NCBI GenBank assembly: GCA_933228765.1
Contig: OW121771.1
Coordinates: 24,092,759 to 24,156,758, forward strand
DNA length: 64,000 nt
Source: Miltochrista miniata
Taxonomy: Eukaryota; Arthropoda; Insecta; Lepidoptera; Erebidae
Direction of reading: 5' to 3'
Part shown: in pieces, positions 42,297-53,124 of the stretch
How positions within the stretch are numbered: the first letter of the stretch is position 1
Layout: every line of letters starts with the position of its first letter
Notes under the pieces: model-generated
Seen by the model: only the letters and a program-made list of their open reading frames with translations
Told to the model about the DNA's origin: nothing
The model's database searches: none
Made by a program: the position numbers and the translations under genes

Positions 42297-42636
42297 TACA
42301 TACATACATATAGTCACATGTTTATCCCCGAAGGGGTAGGCAGAAGCATAGTATACGCCCAGGCGGTGAGCCTATTGCCGTGCTGAAATGGACAGGCGCA
42401 GGACGCCGCTACCGCGAAATTTTTCAAGCCGTCCATCAGGCCTTCAACTTGGCTTAACGATTGTCACTTTACTGACAATCGGGTTTCATTTCGAGTTTCC
42501 CTTCTCTACGCATTGGATGTTTTTGCGAGAGTGTTCCCTTAGTCGCCTCTTAAGACACCCTCGAGATGAATTGGGGTGGCGACATTTTGTACTCTTACCC
42601 GTCGCAACATGGACCCCGTCGCGTCGCCACACGGGG
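42297..42636 (-). mobile_element. SINE-D copy, minus strand
   Basis: TACATACATACATATAGTCA tail at the left, then CCCCGAAGGGGTAGGCAGA, GACAATCGGGTTTCATTTCG and GGGGTGGCGACATTTTGTAC. Confidence 0.75.
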
Positions 42637-42642
42637 TAGTGT

Positions 42643-43370
42643 GGCGTTGAGAATGTACCCCTATAGAAATACGTGGCACGGGGCGATACATAACTCTGTG
42701 GCTCTGAAACATACCTCCGAAAGACGTTTCTCTGCCGGAGGAGCCGCCGACAGAATGTTTCGATTATGAGTTGTTCACCGACAGAACCTTTCAACCACGA
42801 ACGTTTCGCCGACAGAACGATTTATCTATCTTCTAAATATATATATAACTCAAAGGTGACTGACTGACTGACATAGTGATCTATCAACGCACAGCCCAAA
42901 CAACTGGACGGATGAAATTTGGCATGCAGGTAGATGTTATGATGTAGGCATCCGCTAAGAAAGGATTTTGATAAATTCTACCCCCAAGGGGATAAAATAC
43001 GGCAAGGGGGAACGGGAACAAATTTTACGCGGGCGAAGCTGCGGGCATCAGCTAGTTCAACCATAATAAGCGAATGGTTAGCACCCGGACTCGGATAGGT
43101 TAGGTACTTAGGTAAGAAGGCGGCGGAGCTCCCGCCTTAGACTTCGTGGCTTTTTTTGTTTTGTGTACGAGTTCTTATTTGGTGAACGATTCTGTCGTCG
43201 ATTTACTCATAAATTAATCGTTCTGTCGGCGAAACGTTCGTAGTTGAAAGGTTCTGTCGGTGAACAACTCATAATCAAAACGTTCTGTCGGCGGTTCATC
43301 CGGCAGAGAAACGTCTGTCGGAGGTATGTTACAGAATCAACTCTGTAGCGATTTCCACGCTCGTGTTTAC
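42643..43370. mobile_element. Foldback element with iterated TCTGTCGG motifs
   Basis: The left arm 42643-42824 and right arm 43209-43370 are inverted copies. Each contains a series of ~27-bp units: CGTTCTGTCGGCGAAACGTT, GGTTCTGTCGGTGAACAACT, CGTTCTGTCGGCGG and ACGTCTGTCGGAGG. The interior holds a Helitron-like element and a GC-rich hairpin segment, both later insertions. No gene. Confidence 0.75.
42825..43055 (+). mobile_element. Helitron-like element inside the foldback
   Basis: Starts TCTATCTTCTAAATATATAT after A and ends GCGGGCATCAGCTAG before T. GACTGACTGACTG repeat near the 5' side. Confidence 0.75.
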
Positions 43371-43571
43371 GGCTCCCAACGGCCCCATAAGTGCATAACA
43401 TCTAAATAAATAAATTTTACCGAAAGAAACCCATGATTATATAATAATTATGTTATGTTGACACAAAATAAATCAGGTACGGAATTCTACAAGCCAAATC
43501 GAGGCCATGCCTTAAGTAACAATGTTTAAATTAATAAAGTAATACTTGATGTGAAATGTGATTGTTTTTAA

Positions 43572-43885
43572 CGTGAGGGAAAATCCTCATGGATGTTATG
43601 ACTCCTAGCGACTAAAAAAACCTCACGTAACGCCCAACAGCCTATGGTTGGGAGCCCCGGGTAAGCCCTCGGAAGGATGTCCCAGGACTCCCAACAGATC
43701 CACGGCCGCCACTACGGCCTCGCCTGAGGGTGTGGTCCGGGTGCTATCCCGCGTCTTTGAGGGGGTTTCGGGTGTGATCCCGCTTCTAAGGGTGGCGTGC
43801 GTGAATTCCTCACATCACGCTGCCGTCATGGGCCTGCTTCTGTAAGGACGGTGAGCGATCCTCTCACCGGGGCCCCGTATAGGGC
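43572..43885 (+). repeat. Family C, long copy
   Basis: From ACGTGAGGGAAAATCCTCAT through GGTTGGGAGCCCCGGGTAAG to ATGGGCCTGCTTCTGTAAGG and a CTCACCG end. It lacks the final GAGGCCGATA. Confidence 0.75.
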
Positions 43886-44244
43886 CATACTTCGCACGAT
43901 CCCCAGGTACAGTCGCTAGTGCGGCTGATGTCCCCCTCAGTTTTGGGACCAAACTTCAGCAGTTATGTCCAAAGTCCACTGGTCATCGAGTACGAGCCCC
44001 AGATACTTCATCGAGGGCTCGATGCCGATGCTGACGCCTTCTACCCGCAGGCAGATGTGAATGTGTGTAATGTGAAATGCCCACGGCAATGTCCCGTTCC
44101 CATTTCCCATGGTAACTTCAAAATCATGTATTACTCCAGACTGTTTAATCTTATAACAAATTTTACCTAAATCCATTGAACCCTAAGAGCGTCAAAGAGT
44201 AAGAAACATCCAGACATCTATGGGTACTTTAACTTTCGCTTTTA

Positions 44245-44455
44245 TCTATACTAATATTATAAAGTAGAAAGATTTGTTTATTTGTTTTTTTGTTTGTTTG
44301 TTTGTAACGAATATGCTCCGGAACTACTGGACCGATTTGAAAAATTCTTTCATTGTTGGGAAGCTACAGTCTTTGCGATGAACATAGGCTATATATTATT
44401 CCCGTATTCCCACGGGAACGGGAACTACGCGGGTGAAACCGCGTGACGTTCGCTA
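44245..44455 (+). mobile_element. Helitron-like type A, first of a close pair
   Basis: TCTATACTAATATTATAAAG start after A, CGTGACGTTCGCTAG end before T. It includes the segment that is interrupted in the 3015-3420 copy. Confidence 0.85.
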
Positions 44456-44465
44456 GTCTATACTA

Positions 44466-44677
44466 TCTATACTAATATTATAAAGAGGAAAGATTTGTTT
44501 TTATGTTTTTTTGTTTGTTTGTTTGTAATGAATAGGCTCCAGAACTACTGGTCCGATTTCAAAAATTCTTTCACTGTTGGCAAGCTACACTCTTTGCGGT
44601 GAACATAGGCTATATTTTATTCCCATATTCCCACGGGAACGGGAACTACGCGGGTGAAACCGCGTGACGTCCGCTAG
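44466..44677 (+). mobile_element. Helitron-like type A, second of a close pair
   Basis: TCTATACTAATATTATAAAG start and GTGACGTCCGCTAG end. It lies 10 bp after the first copy in the same orientation and differs from it at a few positions. Confidence 0.85.
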
Positions 44678-45293
44678 TACCTAATATTAATAAAATAAAT
44701 TATCAGCCAAGAAACCGTTAGAAAGAATGAAAGTGGATAAGAAAAGGACAACTTGAGGATAGTCAATGAGGAATAAATTTTACGGAAAGAAACCCATGAT
44801 TACCTGCTGACAGCGTCATAAGACGACTGGTTACTCCAACCGAAGATGTTTTCAAATATGTATCACAACTTATTCAGTAGGTACACCTATAGCGTATAGG
44901 ACAGACGCAACGGATTATGTTTTAAAACAAAAACTTCGCAGCCCATAATAGTCGTGTAAAAACAATTGTTATTTTGAGTTTAGTTGACTGTAATTTGCAT
45001 TAATAAGACATTTTTCTATTGTAATTGAAGTTTTTCAACTAAAAGTGATTTTAAAATACAATAAAATTCATAATTTGTGATAATCTTTGACAGAAACTTA
45101 TAATTTAAATACGTTTAAAAGATAATTTGTATTTTGATAAATAGAAAAACGTATAAATTCTATCTCTTAAGAAATTTAGGTGAACATTTACTACAATTCA
45201 ATTAACAGAGTACAAAAAAGTATTAACATTTTTAAAAGCTACAATTCTAAAGCCTTTTTGGACTAGTTTTAACTGATTAAAAAACAGTGAGTT
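44678..45293 (+). promoter_or_regulatory. Likely upstream and 5' UTR region of the transporter gene
   Basis: Repeat-poor, AT-rich sequence directly upstream of the 45294 ATG. ATTCAGTAGG (44872) resembles an arthropod initiator, and CGTATAAATTC (45150) resembles a TATA box. Neither can be assigned with certainty. Confidence 0.3.
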
Positions 45294-45402
45294 ATGTCTT
45301 CAAAGTGTGAACTGGAGATGCAAGTGAATATGAATAAAATAAATTTGGAAAAAAGTGACAGCAAATATGCAGCTGATCTGGACCAAGCTCTTGAAATTGC
45401 AG
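45294..45402 (+). CDS. First coding exon, SV2-like MFS transporter (probable)
   Basis: ATG at 45294 opens 36 codons plus one base: MSSKCELEMQVNMNKINLEK then SDSKYAADLDQALEIA, before a donor AG|GTAGGT at 45403. The ending DLDQALEIAG, with a phase 1 split in the Gly codon, is what precedes the first membrane helix in insect synaptic-vesicle-glycoprotein-2-like (organic solute) transporters of the major facilitator superfamily; there the next exon begins with a GxGKF-type stretch. The exon itself carries only the cytoplasmic amino end. The 300 bp upstream are AT-rich, free of known repeats and probably hold the 5' UTR and promoter. No later exon was found, so the first intron exceeds 18 kb or the gene is broken. 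The family call rests on this short motif. Confidence 0.6.
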
Positions 45403-45528
45403 GTAGGTAATTTATATTCTATATCGTTACTAGATTTCTTATAATGTAGGTCTGAGAGTATATATCAGAAGATACCTTAGTTTAATAAGATAGATAGTTT
45501 CGACAGTATTGCCTTTTTTTCTTTTTTT

Positions 45529-45650
45529 ACGTGAGGGAAAATCCTCAGAGGATGTTATGCCGGACTCTTACCGACTTAAGAACCTCACGTAACGCCCAAC
45601 AGCCTGTGGTTGGGAGTCCCGGGTAAGCCCTCGGAAGGATGTCCCGGGAC
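45529..45650 (+). repeat. Family C, short copy
   Basis: ACGTGAGGGAAAATCCTCAG to CCTCGGAAGGATGTCCCGGG, inserted in what would be the first intron of the transporter gene. Confidence 0.75.
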
Positions 45651-46141
45651 CGACAGTATGGACTATTTTGATTTCGGTGCGTATATGTCTGGTTGTCACT
45701 TCCGGTCTAGAGGACGCATTTCTTTACTGATTTTCACCAAACTTGGCATGCTTGTTCTTTGATTCAAAGTACAACTTTTGTCAAGAGCTTTTTTTGATAA
45801 GGGAGAAAAAGGGTGAAGACTGGTGTCGCGTTATTTATGAACGGATGTTGATGATTTTTGGCTAAAACATAAGGAATAGAGACCGAATTCTTAGCATTCC
45901 ATGGATGTACCGTGCGGGCGCCGGGTCCATAGCGTGGCACAGGGGGGAACACGCCGACGGCGTCTGGGACTTGCGACCCATTTGAGTAGGTTTAGGGTGG
46001 CCACCTTACTATGCGCATAAACGATCACCTTCCACCGTCAACAATGTTCCCCCCCTGCCCAACCAGATTTGGTAAGATCCTATCAATGCCGCTTTGGATA
46101 CTCGTTTTAGTAAAATTCCTCATAAATTGTCGTAAAAAGAA
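45651..46141. other. Unclassified repeat-like stretch
   Basis: Contains CTGGTTGTCACTTCCGGTCT and GATTTTCACCAAACTTGGCA, wording typical of interspersed insect repeats, but no second copy was found in this window. No gene. Confidence 0.4.
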
Positions 46142-46528
46142 AAACAAACTGGCCAAGTGCGATTCGGATTTGCGCACCTAAATACGGTGAAAAATCACGT
46201 TTGTTGTATGGGAGCCCCCCTTAAATATTATTATTATTCTTATTTTAGTGTTATAGCAGAAACAGAAATACATTATCTGTGAAAATTTCAGCTCTCTAGC
46301 TATCACGGTTCCTGAGATACAGACTCGTGACGGACAGACAGACCTACGGATAGCCAAGTCTCATGAATATTACAGTGCAACCTCAATATAACGAATCTGA
46401 AGGGACCGAGGAAATATTTCTTATATCAAGGCTTTCGTTAAACTAAGTTTTGTTATTGAGGTTCAGATACAGTGGTATAAGTAAAGTTAAACTGCGACTG
46501 GTAAGAAACACTTTTTACGTTTCATATA

Positions 46529-47108
46529 TTGGGTGTAACAAAACTACCTGTTCAAATTTCGTCATGTGACGTGGCATCAGTCATGAAACATTACAAAAAT
46601 GAAGAAAAAAAAATCACATGAATACTTTAACCGTAAATCCGTTTTACAGGTCCTATAAATTTTCATTATCACCCTTTCTATCGCTACTGAGCGGCAGTAG
46701 AAAGCGACAACGACAGCCAGACGGGTGCTCCGTGTTTGTTGTGCCACGGCGACCTCCGTACCTCGAATTGCCGCGGTAAAAAATGGATTCTTAATGTGCG
46801 AATTTTTTTTTTTAATAAAAAAATTAACCCCCTTTTTTTATTAAATACTAGCTGACCCGCGCAACTTCGTTTGCGTGATAAATCAAGAACCGCTCGACCG
46901 ATTTTGTGCAAACTTCACATAAACCATCTACTAAATAGTTCGAACAAAGCCTAAATATTTGGTTTGGATAGGTGAGCCCGATCTCGAGTTATAAAATTAC
47001 AACGAAAAGTGGCATTGATTTTTATATATATAGATTGGTATTTGATTAATTGATTTCCGATGCCAAGTCATCTCATGAAATTTGGAGAGGTAGTTTTGTT
47101 ACACCCAG
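46529..47108. mobile_element. GGGTGTAACAAAA MITE, copy 2 (third level)
   Basis: Ends TTGGGTGTAACAAAACTACC and, inverted, CTGGGTGTAACAAAACTACC, with TA on both sides. Orientation is opposite to copies 1 and 3. A Helitron-like element interrupts it. Confidence 0.85.
46848..47034 (-). mobile_element. 187-bp Helitron-like element (fourth level)
   Basis: CTAG at 46848-46851 and the 5' end TCTATATATATAAAAATCAA reading from 47034. Same length as the copy at 33831-34017. Confidence 0.85.
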
Positions 47109-47520
47109 TATATCTTTAACAATAGTGACGAGCAGCACTTTTTACATTTCTTACTTTCTTTCCATCAAACGACTTTAATTTATTTTACGAAAAAAACGTG
47201 TCGAAACCTTTCGAGACTGAATCACATGATCGGGGTTTATATTAGTGGTAACGTTATATAGAGGTTTTGAGCTGACAAAATTCGTTAATTAGAGGTATTT
47301 ACGCTTTTTTTGGTAGTCGAAAATTCGTTATACAGAGGTTGTTCGTAAAAAAATGTACGTAATGTAGAGGTATTATTTACATTGACTCTTATGGACAATT
47401 CAAGGGGATTAAGGAAAATTTGTTAAATCGAGGAAATCGTTAAATTGATGTTCGTTATATTAAGATTGCACTGTATAGGGTCCCGTTTTATACCCTTTGG
47501 GTGCGGAACCCTAAAAATAA

Positions 47521-47775
47521 AGGGAGGGAAGTGTGAGTCGGACTCGCAAGCGCTGGGTTCCGTACCCAAAAACGGCAAAAATGACGTGTGTTGTATGGGA
47601 GCCCCTTTAAATATTATTATTTTTTGGATTTTCGATTTTAATTATTTGTTCTTTAGCGGCAACAGAAATATCTTGCTGTCACGCTTCCTGAGATATAGCT
47701 TCATGACGGACAGACAGACGGACAGCGAAGTCTCATGATTAGGGTCCCGTTCTACCCTCTGGGTACGGAACCCTA
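47521..47775 (+). repeat. Family E repeat
   Basis: GTGAGTCGGACTCGCAAGCG, TTGTATGGGAGCCCC, CACGCTTCCTGAGATATAGC, GGGTACGGAACCCTAA. Widespread insect-type repeat of unknown class. Confidence 0.75.
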
Positions 47776-47830
47776 ATAGTATTAGGGTTTATTTACAACC
47801 AAAAAAGTTATTACCGAAATAAAAAATTTA

Positions 47831-47886
47831 ATTTTACGATTTCAGTTACAAAACTTATAATAGTTTTGTAACTGAAATCGTAAAAT
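47831..47886. repeat. Perfect hairpin, 24-bp arms
   Basis: ATTTTACGATTTCAGTTACA-AAAC, spacer TTATAATA, exact complement. A further ATAGTTACAAAACTATTAT lies 20 bp on. Confidence 0.9.
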
Positions 47887-47949
47887 TCTTAACCATAAGC
47901 TATATAGTTACAAAACTATTATACATTAACATACATATCTTTATCTATA

Positions 47950-48460
47950 CTTATAATAAAACTGTTGAGGGTCGAGCGTCTGTACATGGAAGATATTTTG
48001 AAAATTGTAATTGGAGGGTGTTCTCTAATCGATACAGAAGCCGAAAATGTAATTTAAATTGTTCATGTCTGTCTGTCTGTCTGTCTGTATCCCGAATAAG
48101 TATCACGCCGGAACTACTGAACCGAATTGAATGATATTTGGTAAATTCCGAGATTATAGTCCGAGGAAGGTTCTAGGACACTTTTGATCCCGAGATTTTG
48201 CGTGGTTCCTGCGGGAGAGGGGATGAAGGACAAAATGGTTTTTACAGTTGTAATTTCTCAACGCGTGGTTCGATTTCAAATATTGTTTTAGTGTTGGAAA
48301 GGGAGTACTTAAAGAATTATTCCACACAAGTTTTGATATTAAGGGTTATGTGGTTCAGAAATTAGGAGCATCTCAACTTTCGGAAACCTAGAATTCGAGG
48401 GTTCTTTTGAATGTGAGGGTAAATCCAAACGGGCGTGTTGGCTTAATCATAAAAGAGCTT
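47950..48460 (+). mobile_element. Helitron-like element, 3' end altered
   Basis: Starts near TCTATACTTATAATAAAACT and contains CTGTACATGGAAGATA, a GTCTGTCTGTCTG run and GGAACTACTGAACCGAATTG. The AATCATAAAAGAGCTT segment links it to the 40147 family. No CTAG end could be fixed. It is followed by a perfect hairpin at 48470-48502 (AACCATACGTGTAAA, GTA loop). Confidence 0.5.
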
Positions 48461-49136
48461 GAACCATTGAACCATACGTGTAAAGTATTTACACGTATGG
48501 TTAATATGTATGTTAATGCTATTGTATGTACTCGTATATGCTATTACTACTTACTAGATAGCACTAACGCGATTACAAACAGGTTACCTTATTATGATTT
48601 TATTCACAGTGTGACTATTTTTGCCATTTTCACTGAACCACTATCTTGTCAAATTTATTAGTAGGTACCTAACTGAATTGTTGTTGTCGCGATTGTCGTG
48701 AGTTTTTAATTTTTAAGGCGAAAAGAGGAAGCTTTAGTCAATTTTCAGCAGGTTTTGCTGGGCCATATCAACAATGTTTTGCTATGGCTACAACGGCAGT
48801 GATTCATGAATCAAGAGTCCACGTCATTATTTGGAAATAATCTAGCGTTAACGTTAAAACGTAACGGCTATCGTTATTTACGTTATGGTTAACGTTAAAG
48901 TGGGCTAAAGGTCAAAGCCAACTTAAACGACTCCGCTTCAACACCGCTCCCACCTAACACTGCCCTAAAAGAAGACTACTGCCACTGTATACTGTAGTTT
49001 GACTCGGCCGGATTTTAGAAATAAATGCCTACAGCCGCGCGGTACGTAAGCATGCGATAGGGCTGCCCACCTACAGCATTTTAATAATATGTGCCTACTT
49101 TGATTTTCTATTTAGTATTGCGATTGTAAATATGTA

Positions 49137-49560
49137 CATACATACATTCATATAGTCACGCCTTTATCCCTGAAGGTGTAGGCAGAGGCATAGTATACGC
49201 CCACATTTTACCTTATAGTTTTACGTACGCGTATAGATAGTGAGCGTAATGCAGTTGAATTTTTTCAATCCGCCCACAAGGCCTTCAATTTGTATTAATA
49301 CAAATTGAAGGCCTTAATTAACGACAATCCTTAATTAAGGATTGTCGTTAATTAAGGTACATTAAGGCCTTCAATTTGTATTGTACATTTTACCTTATAG
49401 TTTTACGTACGCGTATAGATAGTGAGCGTAATGCAGTTGAATTTTTTCAATCCGCCCACAAGGCCTTCAATTTGTATTAATACAAATTGAAGGCCTTAAT
49501 TAACGACAATCCTTAATTAAGGATTGTCGTTTTACTGACAACCGGCTTTCATTTCGAGTA
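49137..49560 (-). mobile_element. SINE-D copy reshaped by palindromes and a 182-bp duplication
   Basis: A 148-bp block (49203-49350) is repeated identically at 49385-49532. Each block contains a 38-bp perfect palindrome (49278-49315, AAGGCCTTCAATTTGTATTA then its complement). The first block also runs into a 46-bp perfect palindrome (49312-49357, CCTTAATTAACGACAATCC then its complement). Normal SINE-D copies have CCTTCAACTTGGCTTAACGA here, with no palindrome. Confidence 0.85.
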
Positions 49561-49988
49561 AATATGTACCTTTTTTATTTAAACAAAAAAATACTTTGTG
49601 AGTAATAATATAATATCCCCACAACGGCTGGCGGCACGGGGCGGCGGCGTGGCGGCGCAGCGCCCGTTATCTACTAACGATTGAGTGAGACGGATATAGA
49701 AATTTGAAAACGAGTAAGCGGCGTAGACAATAATAATCAGCTCATCACATGTTTCGTCAGTGATAGAATCACGGAATTCTAGTCTTTATAATCATTGCGT
49801 TAAATTTTTGATTTACAAAATTAAAACTATTTTTCGATTTGAAAGTACTAGTCAGTCTCTAGTACACTAGTACTTTTCGTACATTGTCAAGTTGTGTTAA
49901 ATTTTGGAAGTTCATATTTGTCTCTATGCGTGTAATAAAAATCAAAGGTAACAAAAATGCTGTCAATCAAAGTCATACGGTTTGCTTC

Positions 49989-50049
49989 TTTGTGGTTGAC
50001 CGATGTTACAGTACACTTAGCGTGTACTGTAACATCGGTCATCCACAAA
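49989..50049. repeat. Hairpin, 28-bp arms with one mismatch
   Basis: TTTGTGGTTGACCGATGTTA-CAGTACAC, loop TTAGC, then the near-exact complement. Confidence 0.9.
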
Positions 50050-50986
50050 AAAATGAATACTCTTGAAACATACCTAAATCATTGCTCTCAATTAAATAAC
50101 TACGAACTGACAACGGAACTAAATGTACTACGGACACGTACTAGAGTTCTGAACTAGTTTTTTTGGATATTGTACTATATTGGATCGCACCGTTCACTGA
50201 CTGAGCAAGCACAAGTCTAGTTTTAAACACAAACATACCTACTTCATGTAACTACCTAGTTCACTCGTGTCAATCACTTTGTTTAACTTTAGTCAACTAG
50301 TAGTATAGTACCAATTAGTACTTAAGTAAAATCAATTTATAGTCTTACCTTTCGGAGTTTCCAGGTAATCTAAACAACGTTATCTCTGGGTGCGTTATTG
50401 ACGAATTCATGCAACCAAAACAAGCAGAATATACTCTAGTTGTCATATTAAATATTTTTAGTAAATAAACCTCGCGCGGTTACTATTTAAAAAACGACAC
50501 ACCGTCCATTCGTCTACTCGGCACAATCGCCTGCTTGCGTGCTGAAAGGCCTGCCGAAAACGAGACTCGTAGGTATAGTTTGCGCTTCGTCCGTTTGTAG
50601 GGAGCTACAATACTGGTTAGTACTCTTTATACTGTGCTACTGCTCGCAGTCTACGCGGCGACAGCTAGCACGCACCCAGCAGTCCACGCGGCGACAGCTA
50701 GCAGACGCATATAGGAGTATTTTCGTGTAAAATCCGGTCAAAAGTCAAATTTAAAAATTAAATAAAGGTAGTACAAATTTTACATATTTTTGCAGCTTAT
50801 TAGCCGGTCTATCGCCTAATACACAAATTTATAGCGCAGGTAGTAGTGCCTTCTCGTACTAGCAGTCAGAACCCAGTCGTTATGTAAACCGTATGTTTTA
50901 ATTCTCGGCGTTCGTAATTTTTAACCGTATTTGAACTGTAAACTACACTTTTGTGTGATTTACTATGGAAAAACAACATTGCTAAT

Positions 50987-51478
50987 ATGAAAGTGCAAGG
51001 TATGCATATTATTTTAAAATAAAAATAAATTAATTTATGTTTCGGGTTTATGATTTAAAAAATCAGAAAGGTAATCAGAATATTTGATATAAATTTCAGA
51101 AAATATAGTTTTTTAAATTGTGTTTTTGTTTATTTGTCGGAACTTGTCGGGCTTTTATTTTACGATTATTATATTGCCTAGGGTTTGTTTTAATAAACAC
51201 AATTAGATTTTGCTTCACTTATGTTCACCATTTTTGTTTTCAATGATTTGAAGATGGCATTGTGAAATATGGATATTATATTTGACTTGAATGTTGTTTT
51301 CATTTTTATTTCAGATTTTATAGAATCTAATGTTATTTTCATCAGAAGAGCTTTGTTTGACATTATGCGTAACTGCAAAAGTAATAAAATCGAAGAAAAG
51401 GTTAAAAAAAAAATAGAAATAAAGTTAATTGAAATCAGTGAATCCTTCGCGATTCAAATGCCCTTCACGTGCTCTCAG
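50987..51478 (+). CDS. Possible two-exon small gene inside the TIR element
   Basis: A candidate exon 1 (50987-50999) encodes MKVQ and ends at G before a donor GTATGC. A candidate exon 2 (51315-51478) follows the acceptor TTTCATTTTTATTTCAG and reads FIESNVIFIRRALFDIMRNC ... KIEEKVKKKIEIKLIEISES to a possible donor CAG|GTATTT. The phases fit (G|AT). Further frames at 51480-51680 (KTPESLIKRCKRRIVEANIR) may be a later exon but contain shifts. I recognise no domain. It may be a captured host fragment or the remains of the element's own gene. Confidence 0.3.
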
Positions 51479-52644
51479 GTATTTTAAGATCGAATTTAAA
51501 CAAAGCCAGTGGCAAAAAGGAGCGTTTTCTGCGTAATAACAGTAAATGGCAATCATCATTCATCCATTTACTGAATATTAGTAGGTACAGAGCTAACATC
51601 AAATCTGTTTGGTCAGCAAAAACACCTGAAAGCTTAATTAAGCGTTGTAAGCGACGAATTGTGGAGGCAAATATCCGCTGACGAACTTACACAATTTATG
51701 CAGCTAGCGTCAGGCAACGCATTAATGGAAACACTGATACTTCAGTAATCATACAAGCAATAGTGGCAACGCCAACAAGAGCTAGGCCCAAACCACAATT
51801 ACGGAAAGATTCTCGAAAGACGCGCATGATCTGATGGTCGCAATTGAGCCACCATCAACAGTTTTTTACCATCTTTACCACTAACATCAACAACAGAATA
51901 TAAACAGCTACGAAAACACAGAGGACAGAGACGATGCGAAAGAAAAAAAAAAGTGAAAAATATACATGTTTTGTACATTTTACTATTATTAAACATAACA
52001 GTATATAATATTACCATGTTTTATTATTAAATAAGCCATTAAATAATTTTGACCGGATTTTACATGAAAATACTCCTATGTGAGACGGCCAGCTGTCCAC
52101 CCGCTGACCGCTCTCGCTTTTCGCAATAGACACAGTTCGCGATTGGTTTCCATTAAAGCAACTCGTAGTAGCGAGCCGATGAGGCGACTGCTAGCTGTGA
52201 GCGCGCGGGCACCACGCCGACCGCTCGTCTACAATGCGCGGCCAGAGAGGCGTCCACTCCCGAGCAGTCTGACGGCGGTAAGCTCGCTGACAGCGAGCTG
52301 TCTGCTAATTGATGATGGCAATGTAAAATATATCTAAAGAGCAATATTTAAAGCCTATATTTGAATTATATTGTTTTTGCCGGGTGGGAGCGGAGTCGTT
52401 AAAGTGGGCTTTGACCTATGTCCTTAAGCCCTCGGAAGGATGTCCCAGGACTCCCAAGTCATCCAGTACCTACATAAAATGTCTCTTTTTCTCTCGGAGG
52501 CGTAGAAACAGGCATATTATACGGTTTTATTGTATTGTATTTATATTTGAAGTTAGGCGGTAGGCCTATTGCTATGTTGAAACCGTCAGGCGCTGGATAT
52601 GTTGAACATTCAAACCCCTGAGGGGGCCTTTTTTTTGTTTTACT

Positions 52645-52815
52645 TTAGGCAAAATCCTCATGGATGTTATTCGGACTTCAACTGACTAAAAAACCTCACG
52701 TATCCTGCTAACAGCCTACACGGGACTCCCAACCATAGGCTGTTGGGCGTAACGTGAGGTTTTTTAGTCGGTAGAAGTCCGGCATAACATCCATGAGGAT
52801 TTTCCCCTCACATTA
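52645..52815. repeat. Head-to-head family C pair
   Basis: A plus-strand half (AAAATCCTCATGGATGTTAT ... AACAGCCTACACGGG) is joined to a minus-strand half (ACTCCCAACCATAGGCTGTT ... CATGAGGATTTTCCCC), making a foldback of about 80-bp arms. A separate 33-bp family C scrap is at 52424-52456, directly at the end of the TIR element. Confidence 0.75.
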
Positions 52816-53124
52816 AAAAAAAAGGCAACGTATGGTTTTAGTCGATACAAGTCAAATCTTTCATAGCTCCATGAAGGATTTCCATACGAAAAAAAACGTG
52901 ATGTGAGGTAGTGACGTGCATAATCTATTACGTCACCACAATAATGCAATGTAGGTTCTAAATAAGGAAATATTAAAGGAAATAGAAAATGTACAGTTCT
53001 TGTTCAAGAGGAAAATACATTTGTATTTTCCGCTGACGGAAACCACTATTATAGTAATTCTAAATTGGTCATATTCAAATTCATTGTTATTATTTGGGTC
53101 AATCCCCTCTTGCTTGGTACAATA

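Larger units (their letters stand above)
46373..47473. mobile_element. pogo/Tigger-like TIR element (second level)
   Basis: Left CAGTGCAACCTCAATATAAC and right, inverted, CAGTGCAATCTTAATATAAC, with TA on both sides (46371-46372 and 47474-47475). CAGTxxAACCTCxATATAAC is the pogo/Tigger terminus. There is no transposase gene. The body repeats ATTCGTTAxA-type sequence (46435, 47280, 47330). The MITE 46529-47108 is inside it. Confidence 0.8.
46142..47514 (+). repeat. Family E repeat, outermost level of a four-level nest
   Basis: The left half 46142-46370 (CTGGCCAAGTGCGATTCGGA, TTGTATGGGAGCCCCCCTTA, GATACAGACTCGTGACGGAC) and right half 47476-47514 (GGGTCCCGTTTTATACCC, GGTGCGGAACCCTAA) are separated by a TIR element. 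An uninterrupted copy follows at 47521-47775. Confidence 0.8.
48909..52417. mobile_element. Unclassified 3.5-kb TIR element
   Basis: The left end AGGTCAAAGCCAACTTAAAC then GACTCCGCT is mirrored at the right by AGGTCAAAGCCCACTTTAAC then GACTCCGCT. A second, inner inverted pair lies at 50711-50741 (ATAGGAGTATTTTCGTGTAA) and 52047-52080. GC-rich blocks with CGCGGCGACAGCTAGCA repeats border the left inner repeat, and GCTAGCTG/CAGCGAGCTG blocks border the right one. It contains a SINE-D insertion (49137-49560) and a possible small spliced gene. No recognised transposase and no clear target duplication. Confidence 0.55.
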
